A stretch of 64,000 nt of DNA from a bacterium 1xD42-87 (GCA_003611805.1 RAYM01000027.1:1-64000); one strand, 5' to 3'. Counted from the stretch's first letter, positions 52,728-62,980 are shown. Notes: a model not told the origin generated them from the letters alone. Translations and numbers: made by a program.

Positions 52728-54029
52728 TTAAAGCAGATAACTATACGCCATAAAGACATAAATCCCCATGTATACCACATTCGGTATACACGCGGCTCCG
52801 ACCTTGAAAAGAATCTTCCAGTCCCGTTCTGCCAACGCCAGGCAGAACGTCGTCACGGCAGTCAGAATACAGACGAGGAACACCGCAATGGAACTGCATA
52901 CGCCTGCCGTCATGTTGACACAGACAAGCAGCATCCAGATGCCGACGTCCGTCCGCCCGTTTCTGACACCTTTGTCATATATTAGCAGAAATACCCAGAT
53001 CAGCGCCGGAATCACAAGGCTGCCCGCCACCGCCTTGCCCTGCCACGTGCGGGTCAGGAAAAAGGTCTCGTTGGTATAAATGGACACATTCCCAAAAATC
53101 TGGAACACTGCCATGATAATCATAAATATTGGCAGATTCTCGCGGCACAACACCTCTTTTTCCTTCTGCCGCACGCTTCCTCCGAGAGCTTTGCCTGCCA
53201 GCGCTGATATTCCTGCACCGTCCGGCTGCCCGCCTGTCTGCGCCCCTCCATCCGCACCGCCCTGCCGGGTCTTCGAAAAAAGGTTCCGCCCAATCTCGCA
53301 GTACAAAAGATACGTCAGTGGAATCAGCACAAGAGGCATCACCACATGGGAGACAATGGTCGCATGCACCCCCGCGCGCACCGAAACAAACGCCACCCAC
53401 ATAGGAAAAACCGCCATCACGTGACGCACATCCAACCCTGTGGATCCGCCCGTAAGCGGCAAAATGCGGTACATCACGCCCGCCTCCTGCGCGATCAGGG
53501 ACTCCACCACATAGTAGGCGTCGTCGCCGTCGAAGGATGTGAACGCCACCGCCCTGTAAAGCTGGAAGCCGAGCAGGATAAAGAAAAGCAGCCACTCGAC
53601 GCCTGTGCCCCTAAGCAGGGCTTTCGCCATAGCTTTTATGCGTGCCCCTACTCCATTTCCATTTCTGACAGACGTGTCATTCTCATCATCCGCACTGTCC
53701 TTCCGCCACAAACTGCCCGTTCGGCGGTTACCCATGACAAGTCCCGGATTTCCCGCCTTCATGTTCCGATACAGGAGCACAGTCCCCGCCACCGCACAGG
53801 CAAGCGTAAGCACAGTGAACACACCGGAAGCCACCTTAAAGTTATTGTACTCCACCCAGAGAACCGCCGGCACCGCCGAAATCTCAAAGAGCGCCCACAT
53901 GCCGAAATACCCGGATAGCAGGACAAAGCCCGGGCTTCTTTTTTCCGCCGATATGAAATTTGCAGGGATCAGCCCGATACAGAAGGGGGTGACCAAAAGC
54001 CAGAAAATACAACCGATAACTGCTGCCAT
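52728..54029 (-). CDS. DUF6077-like polytopic membrane protein
   Basis: 433 residues with about ten helices. The N-terminal VIGCIFWLLVTPFCIGLIPANF, RSPGFVLLSGYFGMWALFEI and the FTSFDGDDAYYVVESLIAQE loop (acidic, after the fifth helix) resemble DUF6077 proteins and GT-C glycosyltransferases, which carry an acidic catalytic loop. A low-complexity loop (about 255-300, G/A/Q-rich) interrupts the middle. Ends SLL with no soluble domain. Start has AGAGG seven bases away. With the gene after it, it may form one transferase unit, perhaps modifying the polysaccharide outside; this is inference. Confidence 0.7.
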   Translation of the reverse strand: MAAVIGCIFWLLVTPFCIGLIPANFISAEKRSPGFVLLSGYFGMWALFEISAVPAVLWVEYNNFKVASGVFTVLTLACAVAGTVLLYRNMKAGNPGLVMGNRRTGSLWRKDSADDENDTSVRNGNGVGARIKAMAKALLRGTGVEWLLFFILLGFQLYRAVAFTSFDGDDAYYVVESLIAQEAGVMYRILPLTGGSTGLDVRHVMAVFPMWVAFVSVRAGVHATIVSHVVMPLVLIPLTYLLYCEIGRNLFSKTRQGGADGGAQTGGQPDGAGISALAGKALGGSVRQKEKEVLCRENLPIFMIIMAVFQIFGNVSIYTNETFFLTRTWQGKAVAGSLVIPALIWVFLLIYDKGVRNGRTDVGIWMLLVCVNMTAGVCSSIAVFLVCILTAVTTFCLALAERDWKILFKVGAACIPNVVYMGIYVFMAYSYLL

Positions 54030-54106
54030 AAGCGCGCCTCTCTACTCTCTATAAATATAATAAATGTTTTCCTTTCCCTATTCTCAAATCATTCCCGGCA
54101 GTCCGC

Positions 54107-55543
54107 CTATTTGTTTACCTTCAGCTCCTCGTCAAACCTTTCCACATCCACAACAGAACCTGTCTGGTTATCAATCAAAACCACCTGTACTGTCAATTCC
54201 CTGCCATCCCTATCCTGTTCCATCAGAAAACTTTCCTCAGAATCTCCTAAATATAACGCCTTTGCTCCGCTATCCGTCTTCGTATACGTCACCTTGCCAA
54301 AAGACGTCTCCACCTCTCCGCCTTCCTCTCCGTAAAAATCCGTAATCTCTCCTTTTCCGTTATCCAGCACCAGCAGATAATCCGCTTTCTCTCCCATAAT
54401 TTTCTCAAAAGAGGGAAACGAGTATCCCGGCGCCAGATTACGAATCTGACCGACATACTGCTCATAGTCCCACAACTTTGACTTACCGTCAACAAAAAGG
54501 CATAAGCTAAAGTTCTTATCTGCCATCATAACCAGATAATTCTGTAGAGACTCCTGCGCTTGCATCCTGTCAATTTTATACCTCTGGTAAGCATCATAGT
54601 CTTCATCCCAGTTGACCAGGCCGTCCTGCCTATGATCAACCACGCCGCAGTTCTCCGTCAAGTATTTTCCCAAAAATGAGGTGATTTTATGTCCGCCGGA
54701 CACATTCAAATGAGAGTAAGAATCAAAACAATCCGTCTGATAGTCTACCAGATCAATCTGCAGAAAGTTTAGGTACTCCACACCGTATTCCTCTGCAATC
54801 TCCCCCGCATACGCCGCAATCTTCTGCTGATCCTCCTGTGCCGGAAACGGCAGAAACGTAAAGACCGCCTTTATTCCCCTGCTCTGACATTCCTCCACAA
54901 TCTTTCTCAGATATTCCACGCCTACACTGTCTATCGGCTTCCATTCCACATCCTGCAAAACAAACGCATCCGGCTCGCATATGCCGATTTCAAAAGTCGC
55001 CCCTCGAGTCTTTCCGTAATCCACCTCAAAATCATCACGATTCAATTCATCCCAACGGTCGTGATAAAGCGAAAAATCCCACAAATATTCTGTCCGGGTT
55101 TCAAAATTATCAAACATATCACAAACGGCTCTCATTTTCATTTTACTCAAAGGAATGCTGTCCAGAGAAAAATGCACAAACTTACCATCTTCCTTAACAA
55201 CTTTGTCGGATTCCAATGCAAAACAGTCCACCACCACTACATCGGGCTGCGCATAATCCAAGGCGCACATAAGAGTCCAGTAATTCATGGGCATCAAATG
55301 TCCATAACCGGAAATGTTATATGAAGTAATGCCATAATCATGCCACAGTTCCATTGGATATACCGCCATAGTGACATGACTTGTCCCCAAAAACAACACG
55401 TCGCATTCGTCCGCCACCCTGAAAAAATCACCATTTTTATTATAGGCTCCCTTTGCTTCCAAGCTAAACGCAACTTTTCTGAACACTACGATCATAGCTA
55501 TCGCCATAAATATTACACAGAGTACCGCCTTAGCTTTTTTCAT
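54107..55543 (-). CDS. SGNH-like anchored protein with C-terminal extension (paralogue B2)
   Basis: 478 residues. N-terminal helix (AVLCVIFMAIAMIVVF), SGNH-like domain with CDVLFLGTSHVTMAVYPMELW (nucleophile Ser) and CFDSYSHLNVSGGHKITSFLG (catalytic His region), PIDSVGVEYLRKIVEECQSRGI. A further ~140 residues (about 335-478) form an added beta-rich domain ending ELTVQVVLIDNQTGSVVDVERF, loosely like the ILEI/FAM3 fold. The same architecture occurs in the next gene, so they arose by duplication. Works with the MBOAT at 57030. GGAGAGCGGGCA precedes the ATG. Confidence 0.75.
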   Translation of the reverse strand: MKKAKAVLCVIFMAIAMIVVFRKVAFSLEAKGAYNKNGDFFRVADECDVLFLGTSHVTMAVYPMELWHDYGITSYNISGYGHLMPMNYWTLMCALDYAQPDVVVVDCFALESDKVVKEDGKFVHFSLDSIPLSKMKMRAVCDMFDNFETRTEYLWDFSLYHDRWDELNRDDFEVDYGKTRGATFEIGICEPDAFVLQDVEWKPIDSVGVEYLRKIVEECQSRGIKAVFTFLPFPAQEDQQKIAAYAGEIAEEYGVEYLNFLQIDLVDYQTDCFDSYSHLNVSGGHKITSFLGKYLTENCGVVDHRQDGLVNWDEDYDAYQRYKIDRMQAQESLQNYLVMMADKNFSLCLFVDGKSKLWDYEQYVGQIRNLAPGYSFPSFEKIMGEKADYLLVLDNGKGEITDFYGEEGGEVETSFGKVTYTKTDSGAKALYLGDSEESFLMEQDRDGRELTVQVVLIDNQTGSVVDVERFDEELKVNK

Positions 55544-55565
55544 TGCCCGCTCTCCACTTTTATCT

Positions 55566-57014
55566 TCAACTATCCCCTTGCGTATAAACAGACAAGCCGC
55601 TACCGAATCGCTTTATGCCCGCAATACTGCCATCCGCACTGTTTATCACCACAATCTGGACTGCCACATTATTACCCTGTGATGTTTTCAGGAAATAATC
55701 CGTCTCACCATCCTGCAAAAACAGCGTCCTATTCCCCTTTTCATCCATTCCATAATGCACATTTCCAAAGGAAGTCTCTATAGAAAACTGTTTTCCATCC
55801 ACATTTTCATTTAACCCCCTTCTCTTATTATCCACCATCAAAAAGTAATCACCTCCACTAGTAACCGCCTGCGAAAGTTTCTCTGTCCTTTCTCCCGCAA
55901 TATTCTCTACCAGCGGCATATACATCTCATTCTGCCGCCAGATACCGGCCTCTCCATCCACATAAATACAGCAGTCAAATGCCGGATCTGCAAGCATCAT
56001 CAAATACTTGTCCAATGTTTCCGTCTGCGCCATCACGTCCAGCTTATAGCGCGTATACTGCCTATAGTCTTCCTCCCAGCCAGCATACGCACCTTCACCC
56101 CGATGATCAGCAATATTATAATGTTCATCAATGTACTTACCAATATACGCGGTAACTTTTCTCCCGCCGGATCCATTCAGATGTGAGTTCTTGTCCGAAC
56201 AGTCGACCGCAAGGTCTACCACCGATAAATCCAAAAAGTTTATATAAGAAACCTCATACTCACGTGCAATATCCTCCACATACAGCGCCTCCTCCCAATC
56301 TTCTTCCGACGCCGGAAAAGGCAGATAGGTCAACATAACTTCTATGTTTCGGTTCTGACATTCCTCAATCATCCGGCGTAAATATTCCACACCAACAGAA
56401 TCCACTTCAACAGTCTTCTCAGGTCTCTGTGCCATCTTGTTCGGAGACACAACGTCAAATGCAATCTCCGCCCCCTTTTGTACGTTAACTTTCCCCTCAA
56501 AATCCGCTTGGTCCAAATCCCACCATCTATCGTGATAAGCCGCAAAATTCCAGATAAACTCCAGCCGTTCTCCGGGCTCCTCAATCAAATCGTTAATCAT
56601 CTGTATTTTATGAAAGCTAAGCGGCAGGTGATCTGTCTGGGCATGAAGCATCTCTTTCCTGCCTGCTTTTTCTTCCGATGCCAAATTATAGCAGTCAATT
56701 ATCACCAGCGCCGGTTCCGATTCATCCAGCGCATTCTTCATCACCCAATAAATAGCCGGCATGGGGAGCCCGAAACCCGCCAGATTGTAGGACACTATTC
56801 CGTAGTCATTCCATAACTCCATTGGGAAAACGCCGTTTGCCATATGGGAATTGCCGAAAAACAACACATCATACGAATCGCTATGCTCTATAAAATCTCT
56901 GTTTTTGCTGTACGCATATCCCGGGTCACTCAGCTTTGTCAGAAACCGAATGCCCGCTGCGAAAAGAAATACTGCCACACCGCCCCAGAAGAGACCTTTC
57001 GCCCTTTTTCCCAT
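55566..57014 (-). CDS. SGNH-like anchored protein with C-terminal extension (paralogue B1)
   Basis: 482 residues, closely similar in layout to the neighbour downstream: helix GLFWGGVAVFLFAAGI, YDVLFFGNSHMANGVFPMELW (Ser motif GNSH, against GTSH in its paralogue), CSDKNSHLNGSGGRKVTAYIG, VDSVGVEYLRRMIEECQNRNI, and the C-terminal beta domain ending VAVQIVVINSADGSIAGIKRF. Start with AAAGGGG; 15 bases after the MBOAT stop. Two non-identical transfer partners for one MBOAT could serve two acceptor sites or two sugars. Which acyl group is used is unknown. Confidence 0.75.
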   Translation of the reverse strand: MGKRAKGLFWGGVAVFLFAAGIRFLTKLSDPGYAYSKNRDFIEHSDSYDVLFFGNSHMANGVFPMELWNDYGIVSYNLAGFGLPMPAIYWVMKNALDESEPALVIIDCYNLASEEKAGRKEMLHAQTDHLPLSFHKIQMINDLIEEPGERLEFIWNFAAYHDRWWDLDQADFEGKVNVQKGAEIAFDVVSPNKMAQRPEKTVEVDSVGVEYLRRMIEECQNRNIEVMLTYLPFPASEEDWEEALYVEDIAREYEVSYINFLDLSVVDLAVDCSDKNSHLNGSGGRKVTAYIGKYIDEHYNIADHRGEGAYAGWEEDYRQYTRYKLDVMAQTETLDKYLMMLADPAFDCCIYVDGEAGIWRQNEMYMPLVENIAGERTEKLSQAVTSGGDYFLMVDNKRRGLNENVDGKQFSIETSFGNVHYGMDEKGNRTLFLQDGETDYFLKTSQGNNVAVQIVVINSADGSIAGIKRFGSGLSVYTQGDS

Positions 57015-57029
57015 TCGCTCTGCCCCTTT

Positions 57030-58526
57030 CTAAAACTGAAAATAAATGAAATTCGCTGCATCATATCCAACGCCCCACATACCGAATACAAGGATCCCGA
57101 GAACAGCCGCAATCACGGTCAGGCACTGTGCCCAATAATCCTGCTTCGCCACAATCTGCCGGATTCTGATATTCTTATATTTACAAATATCCACCACAAA
57201 CAGCAGCAGGATTCCCCACACCATCAGCGAAAAATTTTTTTGATTTAACCCACATTCATACAGGGAACCGTCAAACCAAACCCAATGGTTCTTCGCCGTA
57301 AACATTCTCTTTATAATGCGGAGCGCTTCAAATGCTGTATTTGCACGAAAAAACACCCATGCAAGATCCACCAGAAAGAAGGTGGTTACTATCCGAATGC
57401 ATTTATGACTCAGGCTGTCCTCCTTAATATCCAGTATACGGGCCGCCTTTTTCTTGAAAGGCGTTAACAGGTCTCCGATAACCTGCCATACACCATTTAA
57501 AAGCCCCCAGATCACATAGGACCAGTCCGCTCCATGCCAAAGTCCGCTCACCCCGAAAGTAATCAGCAGGTTTATGTACTTTCTTATTTTTCCCTTGCGA
57601 TTGCCGCCAAGTGGAATATAGAGATAATCGCGGAACCAGCTGGAAAGAGAAATATGCCACCTGCGCCAAAACTCCGCTACAGAAGCCGACAGATACGGCG
57701 CGTCAAAATTCTCCATCAGCTGAATCCCCAATATTTTAGCCGCGCCCATGGCGATAACGGAATAACCCGAAAAATCGCAGTATATCTGTACCGCAAACAA
57801 AACCGTCGCCACAATCAGATAAACGCCTGTATATGTCTCGATATCTCCATATGCTGTGTCAACAAAAACCGCTATGCGGTCCGCCAATACCACCTTCAGA
57901 AAATACCCCCACAGCATCAGGAAAAAACCATCCCTTAGACTGTCAAAACTTGGTTCTGCGGGCTTGTCCAGCTGGCGCAGCAAATTTTTTGACCTCTCGA
58001 TCGGTCCTGCCACCAGCTGCGGGAAAAAGGAAACAAAGAGCGCATACCGGAAGAAATTCCTCTCCGCATAAATTTCGCCCCTATAAACATCCATTGTATA
58101 GCCCAGCGCCTGGAAAGTATAAAAGGAAATGCCGACAGGCAGAAGGAGATCAACAGCGGGCGCGTTGAGCGTAATATGCACATAAGACAAAATCTGATTC
58201 AGGCTTGCAATTCCAAAATCCAAATACTTAAATACAAATAAAACGGAAAGGTTCAGGATAAAGCTCGCCGCAACACACAGTTTCTTTTGCCGCCGCTGCC
58301 TCTGTTCCTCTTTATCCCCACGGTCGCATTTTTCCAACAAAATCCCTGTCACATATGTCACAATTGTAGAGAATAGAAGCAAAACCACATACTTTGCGTT
58401 CCAGCACATATAGAAATAATAGCTTACCAAAAGAAGCCAGTATGACTTGGCTTTCTGCGGTATCAGATAATATATCCCGACAACAATCGGAAAAAAAATC
58501 AGAAAATGCAACGAATTAAAAAGCAT
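57030..58526 (-). CDS. MBOAT-family membrane O-acyltransferase (second)
   Basis: 498 residues, about 11 helices. MLFNSLHFLIFFPIVVGIYYL; LLPVGISFYTFQALGYTMDVYRG; FVSFFPQLVAGPIERSKNLL; IYCDFSGYSVIAMGAAKILG; VAEFWRRWHISLSSWFRDYLYIPLGGNRKG; catalytic His in GVSGLWHGADWSYVIWG. All motifs of AlgI/PatA-type enzymes are intact. It heads the three-gene unit with the tandem SGNH-like genes. AGGTAGGAG start signal. It is divergent from the FAD oxidoreductase, with a small palindrome between them. Confidence 0.93.
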   Translation of the reverse strand: MLFNSLHFLIFFPIVVGIYYLIPQKAKSYWLLLVSYYFYMCWNAKYVVLLLFSTIVTYVTGILLEKCDRGDKEEQRQRRQKKLCVAASFILNLSVLFVFKYLDFGIASLNQILSYVHITLNAPAVDLLLPVGISFYTFQALGYTMDVYRGEIYAERNFFRYALFVSFFPQLVAGPIERSKNLLRQLDKPAEPSFDSLRDGFFLMLWGYFLKVVLADRIAVFVDTAYGDIETYTGVYLIVATVLFAVQIYCDFSGYSVIAMGAAKILGIQLMENFDAPYLSASVAEFWRRWHISLSSWFRDYLYIPLGGNRKGKIRKYINLLITFGVSGLWHGADWSYVIWGLLNGVWQVIGDLLTPFKKKAARILDIKEDSLSHKCIRIVTTFFLVDLAWVFFRANTAFEALRIIKRMFTAKNHWVWFDGSLYECGLNQKNFSLMVWGILLLFVVDICKYKNIRIRQIVAKQDYWAQCLTVIAAVLGILVFGMWGVGYDAANFIYFQF

Positions 58527-58553
58527 AGAACTCCTACCTGCCTACTTTTTATT

Positions 58554-58568
58554 TTGGTACAATACCAA
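58554..58568. promoter_or_regulatory. Palindrome in the divergent promoter region
   Basis: TTGGTA-CAA-TACCAA lies between the second MBOAT and the oxidoreductase gene, next to TATAGT on the minus strand (58570-58575). A candidate operator for both directions; -35 boxes are unclear. Confidence 0.4.
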
Positions 58569-58681
58569 TACTATAGCACACCCCTTTGGATTTTTCCACA
58601 TTTCCGTATACATCCCCGCCCAAACATGATAAACTAGAAAATATAGCCGGGCAGCAAACTGCTCCGGCATGGAGGTATTGC

Positions 58682-60277
58682 ATGAAAAAAGTATACGTGA
58701 TCGGCGCAGGTCCTGCAGGTCTGACCGCAGCCTATGAACTGCTCAGACAGGATAAAAATAAGGAATACAAAGTCACGGTTCTGGAGGAATCCGACGCCAT
58801 GGGCGGCATCTCCAAAACCGTCAACTATAAAGGCAACCGCATGGACATGGGCGGGCACCGTTTTTTTTCCAAAGTGCCCGAAGTGAACGAGTGGTGGGAA
58901 CACATGCTGCCCACACAGGGCTCGCCCACCTACGACGATATCGTGCTGCACCGGGAGATGACGCTAGTCCCCGGCGGTCCCGATCCCGAAAAGGAAGACC
59001 GCGTAATGCTCCGCAGGCATCGCGTGTCACGCATCTATTTTAACCAGAAATTTTTCGACTACCCGATCTCCCTGAAGCCGGAGACCTTTATTAACATGGG
59101 ATTTCTCGCCACCTTGCAGGCGGGATTCAGCTATCTTGCCTCCATGATCCACAAGCGGCAAGAAAACTCCCTGGAAGATTTTTATGTAAACCGTTTTGGC
59201 AAAAAACTTTACTCCATGTTCTTTGAGAACTATACGGAAAACTTATGGGGACGGCACCCCTCTGAGATTGCTCCCGACTGGGGCGCCCAGCGTGCGAAGG
59301 GCCTGTCCGTTGCCGCCATCTTAAAGGACGTCTTCTCGAAAATGCTGCCGGGAAAGAAGAACCGGGAAGTGGAAACCTCCCTTATAGAGGAGTTCAGTTA
59401 TCCCAAACTCGGTCCCGGTCAGCTCTGGGAGGTGACAGCGGACCGAATTAAGGAACTCGGCGGGGAAATCCTCTGCCACAGCAAGGCGGTCCGGCTCCAC
59501 AAAAATGCGAACAACCGCATTACTTCCATCACCTATGAGACGCCGGAGGGCGAGGTGACAGCGGAGGGCGATATCTTCATTTCATCCATGCCTGTGAAGG
59601 ATCTGGTTGCCGGCTTAAACGACGTGCCGAAAACCGAAGCTGAAATTGCCGCAGGGCTGCCCTACCGCGACTACATGACCGTTGGGCTCCTGCTGCCAAA
59701 ACTGAACCTGAAAAACAGGACGAATCTGAAAACCATCAACAATATCGTGCCGGACTGCTGGATCTATGTGCATGACAGAACCGTCCGTCTTGGAAGGTTC
59801 CAGATATACAACAACTGGTCCCCCTATATGGTGCGCGACTTAGAGCACACGGTATGGATCGGTCTGGAATATTTTGTTTCCGAGGGGGACAAGTACTGGA
59901 CCATGTCTGACGAAGACTTCTCCCGCTTTGCGATAGGCGAGATTGTCAGCATGGGGCTGATCGACAAACCGTCAGACGTGATGGACTCCCATGTGGAGCG
60001 GGTGAAGAAAGCGTATCCCGCCTATTTCGACACTTACAAGGATATGGACAAGCTGACTGAATACCTGAAGTCCATCGACAATCTCTACTGCGTTGGCAGA
60101 AACGGTCAGCACCGCTACAACAACATCGACCACTCCATGATGACCTCTTTTGAGACCGTGAAAAACATTTTAGGAGGCGTCTCCTCAAAAGACAATATCT
60201 GGAATGTAAATACGGAAAAGACTTACCACGAGGAAGTACAGAAGGAAACGCCTTCCGACCAGATTGAGGTCGATTGA
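58682..60277 (+). CDS. FAD-dependent oxidoreductase (amine-oxidase/UDP-galactopyranose-mutase-like fold)
   Basis: 531 residues from the ATG at 58682 (GGAGG six bases upstream). FAD site [18 protein letters not shown] and [14 protein letters not shown], then [13 protein letters not shown], a long mixed domain ([24 protein letters not shown]) and the C-terminal FAD-contact segment [25 protein letters not shown]. The family (COG1232-like) is often labelled protoporphyrinogen oxidase, but members in surface-polysaccharide regions are thought to act on nucleotide sugars or lipid-linked sugars. Actual substrate unknown. Single gene with a weak hairpin after it. Confidence 0.82.
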   Translation: MKKVYVIGAGPAGLTAAYELLRQDKNKEYKVTVLEESDAMGGISKTVNYKGNRMDMGGHRFFSKVPEVNEWWEHMLPTQGSPTYDDIVLHREMTLVPGGPDPEKEDRVMLRRHRVSRIYFNQKFFDYPISLKPETFINMGFLATLQAGFSYLASMIHKRQENSLEDFYVNRFGKKLYSMFFENYTENLWGRHPSEIAPDWGAQRAKGLSVAAILKDVFSKMLPGKKNREVETSLIEEFSYPKLGPGQLWEVTADRIKELGGEILCHSKAVRLHKNANNRITSITYETPEGEVTAEGDIFISSMPVKDLVAGLNDVPKTEAEIAAGLPYRDYMTVGLLLPKLNLKNRTNLKTINNIVPDCWIYVHDRTVRLGRFQIYNNWSPYMVRDLEHTVWIGLEYFVSEGDKYWTMSDEDFSRFAIGEIVSMGLIDKPSDVMDSHVERVKKAYPAYFDTYKDMDKLTEYLKSIDNLYCVGRNGQHRYNNIDHSMMTSFETVKNILGGVSSKDNIWNVNTEKTYHEEVQKETPSDQIEVD

Positions 60278-60335
60278 GATCCGTGCCCTGAAATTACGCC
60301 CGCAGGCGAATCTGTTTCACAATCGCCAATATGCC

Positions 60336-60352
60336 AGCCCAAACTTTGGGCT
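60336..60352 (+). terminator. Weak hairpin after the oxidoreductase gene
   Basis: AGCCCAAACTTTGGGCT followed by TTAAGC, 58 bases beyond the stop. The loop is tight and the T-tract poor, so strength is doubtful. It also faces the convergent permease gene. Confidence 0.4.
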
Positions 60353-60386
60353 TTAAGCAAGTCACTTGGCTCGTTACGCACGAGAA

Positions 60387-61514
60387 TCAGCGGCTGCTGC
60401 TCTGCACGCGCTGCAGCACGGCGCTTACCAGCACCAGAATTACCGTATAAATCGCCATCTCATATATATAACGCGTATTATGAACAGATTGCAGATAGTA
60501 CCAAGGCGGGAGCAGCAGTTTTCCCGCCTTAAAATATGGCAGATTCAAAAAAATTGGACAGAGCGCAAGCATTGCCGCCAAAAGCGGAAGAAAGGTCATG
60601 CCCAGTCTCCGGGGCGTGCGGCACAGCATCCGCAGCAGATTTGCAAAAGCAAGCACACAGACCGCAAAAACTGCGCAGCTCATCACTTCTTTCTTCCAGT
60701 CCGTAAACACTCCCGCCAGCTTACAGGATAGCAGCAGCACAACAACCGCATCCAGAAGAAACGCCGCCCCCGCAATGTAAGAAGCCCAAAGATGTTTCGT
60801 CGCGGGAACGCGCCCGTAAACGCCCCGCTCTTCATCCTGCATGAACCAGAGCGCCGCCGCCAGTCCCACAAAGGTAAACCATACGGCAAGAATCCCTCTG
60901 AGAGGCGCCTGTACATAAGTAAAGTCTTCCGCATTCCCGGGCGTCTCGTCGGGATACATCATCTGAAAAAGACTTCCCTCCACAGCTACGCTGTCGTAAA
61001 CGCGGCGAAGTTCCTCGTCGGTCATTTCCTCAAGCCCCAATTCATCCCGCACATAGCCTGCGTAAACCTGATAGGAAAAAGACGGATAAATTGCGGATGA
61101 CAGAATCTCCCGCCCAAGAATAAGAGGCACACTGTCCTTCCGCTCCACCACCGTCACCACAGGGCGCACCCTGCGCTTATCTCCCAGTTCTTCCAGACGT
61201 TCCGACAGGTCCTCCGGGAAAATCCATGCCGCATCCGCTTCCCCTGTTTCTACCTGTGTCCGTGCTTCCTCCTCATCCCCACAGGGCAGATAGCGCAAAA
61301 TACCGCTATCCAGAAGCCTTTCGGAAATCTCCTGCGCGGACGCGTCTCCCTCCGGCAGATACAGCGCGATCGTGGCAATTCCAGCTGGTTCGGTGGACAG
61401 CCGCCCGACACCCGCCGCAAGCAGAGGCGCCAGACAGAGCATCAAAAGGAAGCCGCCCTTTTTGAGCAGTCTCTTCTGCAACAGCATAAACCTCACAAAT
61501 ATCTGCCCCGGCAT
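60387..61514 (-). CDS. ABC-2 type exporter permease (third gene of the unit)
   Basis: 375 residues from the ATG at 61514 (GGAGGG seven bases upstream). N-terminal helix (FLLMLCLAPLLAAGVG), ~190-residue extracytoplasmic domain (IALYLPEGDASAQEI, VVTVVERKDSVPLILGREIL), then five helices (LRGILAVWFTFVGLAAALW; AFLLDAVVVLLLSCKL; LGMTFLPLLAAMLALCPIF; YTVILVLVSAVLQ). This is the YhgE/CcmB-like exporter type used for drugs, peptides or lipids. It pairs with the similar permease at 61640 and the ATPase at 62960. Substrate unknown. Confidence 0.8.
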   Translation of the reverse strand: MPGQIFVRFMLLQKRLLKKGGFLLMLCLAPLLAAGVGRLSTEPAGIATIALYLPEGDASAQEISERLLDSGILRYLPCGDEEEARTQVETGEADAAWIFPEDLSERLEELGDKRRVRPVVTVVERKDSVPLILGREILSSAIYPSFSYQVYAGYVRDELGLEEMTDEELRRVYDSVAVEGSLFQMMYPDETPGNAEDFTYVQAPLRGILAVWFTFVGLAAALWFMQDEERGVYGRVPATKHLWASYIAGAAFLLDAVVVLLLSCKLAGVFTDWKKEVMSCAVFAVCVLAFANLLRMLCRTPRRLGMTFLPLLAAMLALCPIFLNLPYFKAGKLLLPPWYYLQSVHNTRYIYEMAIYTVILVLVSAVLQRVQSSSR

Positions 61515-61639
61515 AGAACAGCCCTCCCGCATCTTTCCGTTATCTGACCTTCTTCTGTCAGCATCCCTATCCTGGCGCAGCCTTCTGCCACGCTGTCAGT
61601 TCTCTCCGCTCCCAGCCAGTACAGGCTTCCGTTTTGCTT

Positions 61640-62875
61640 CTACCGTATCCTGCGCCATCTGACCAGTGCAGTCAACACAATAAACACCGACAGCCAGACG
61701 AAGACAGCCGTCCACGCTGCCGCAGATATTTTTCCAAGCGCTCCCGCCTGCGCAAACCGCGCCGCCGCGCCGGAGGGCAGGAGCTCTCCCAGCATCCGCA
61801 TTTTCTCCGGAAAAAAGGCGGAGGGATAAAAATATCCCGACAGGTAGCCCATACCAATCCCGCAGATCAGCTGCAAAAGAATCCCGTTTACAATCCCATC
61901 CGCCGCCTCGAAGAGGAAGAACTGCAACGCCGCAAACATTGCCGCCACAGGAAAAAGAACCGGCACAAATGCAAGAAAGGGCGCCGCACCCATTCCCTCC
62001 CACTCAGGAATCCCCAGATACCCCCGTCCAAGTCCGAATCCCAGGGGCAGACACAAAACGAGAAGCCCCGCCAGCACAAGAAGCAGGTAGGCTAAATACT
62101 CCCCCAGAATCTGCCAAAACGCACCCACGCCCCGCGCTTTCAGAAAGCAGGAAAACGCGCTGTTTCGATGTACAAAGAGTGCGCTGTTTAACAGCCCGGA
62201 AAGCAGGAGAAACAAAAAAATCATTCCGCAGAAATAATAGAGTTCCAGAGACAGTCCATCCCCGTAGCCAAGAACCTCAACCTCTCCAAATCCGCCCCTG
62301 TCTAACACCATCTGAATCAACGCCAGATTCAGCTTATCCGTCTCCCACCCGATCTCGTCACCCCTGCCCTGGTCGGCGAGCACCCTCTGCATGGCGTAGA
62401 TCGCGCTCTGGGAACAGGTCACCAGCGTGGAAGCAATATCCGTGATCTCCCCCATCACCATGGTTCCCAGCCCCTGCTGCCCCTGTGCCGCAGTGTAGGT
62501 GACAAGCTTGTCATTTTCACCGTACACAATAGACTCCATCAGCCCCTCAGGCACACGCATGACGGCATATAATTCCCCGCGCCGCAATGCCGCCTCCGCC
62601 TCCTGCTCCGACATGGGCACCAGCTCGATCATAAAGCGGGAATCGTCCATCTCCTGCACCGCCGCAATGCCAAATCCCAGATAGGAATCCGACAGATCTC
62701 CCACCATGCCGATCCGATATCTGGTTCCCTCCGCTGCAAGCGCCCCCTGTGCAATCAGCAGACAGGCAAACACGCCCACGCAAGAACAGACGGCAATGTC
62801 TGCCAGTATCTGTCCGGGAAGCAGTCTTGCCGCCCGTTTCAGTTGTGCCAGAAAGTATGCCGCTGTCTGTTTCAT
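61640..62875 (-). CDS. ABC-2 type exporter permease (second gene of the unit)
   Basis: 411 residues with the same layout as the next permease: helix at the start (ADIAVCSCVGVFACLLIAQGA), soluble domain (RIGMVGDLSDSYLGFGIAAVQEMDD, EGLMESIVYGENDKLVTYTAAQGQQG) and six helices (LELYYFCGMIFLFLLLSGLL onward, LGEYLAYLLLVLAGLLVLCLPLG, LAFVPVLFPVAAMFAALQFFLF, LSVFIVLTALVRW). The heterodimer likely works with the upstream ATPase. GGGAGGGATAG before the ATG. Separated from the ATPase gene by palindromic repeat copy 3. Confidence 0.82.
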   Translation of the reverse strand: MKQTAAYFLAQLKRAARLLPGQILADIAVCSCVGVFACLLIAQGALAAEGTRYRIGMVGDLSDSYLGFGIAAVQEMDDSRFMIELVPMSEQEAEAALRRGELYAVMRVPEGLMESIVYGENDKLVTYTAAQGQQGLGTMVMGEITDIASTLVTCSQSAIYAMQRVLADQGRGDEIGWETDKLNLALIQMVLDRGGFGEVEVLGYGDGLSLELYYFCGMIFLFLLLSGLLNSALFVHRNSAFSCFLKARGVGAFWQILGEYLAYLLLVLAGLLVLCLPLGFGLGRGYLGIPEWEGMGAAPFLAFVPVLFPVAAMFAALQFFLFEAADGIVNGILLQLICGIGMGYLSGYFYPSAFFPEKMRMLGELLPSGAAARFAQAGALGKISAAAWTAVFVWLSVFIVLTALVRWRRIR

Positions 62876-62893
62876 CTATCCCTCCCTGTTCCA

Positions 62894-62980
62894 CTGTGCG
62901 AGACTTAGAATTTCAAGTCAGCCATGCTGACTTTGCATTGCGTCCTCTGCTGCTGCGCTTTAGAAATTCTTCTCACACAG
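62894..62980. repeat. Palindromic 3'-end element, copy 3 (end of ABC ATPase gene)
   Basis: Palindrome from CTGTGCGAGA (62894) to TCTCACACAG (62980) with TTAGAATTTC/GAAATTC arms and an inner AGTCAGC-CAT-GCTGACT stem. It supplies the last codons and stop of the ATPase gene (CEKNF). It lacks the GGAGAATGCC hairpin of the other two copies; the next gene begins 19 bases away. Confidence 0.7.
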
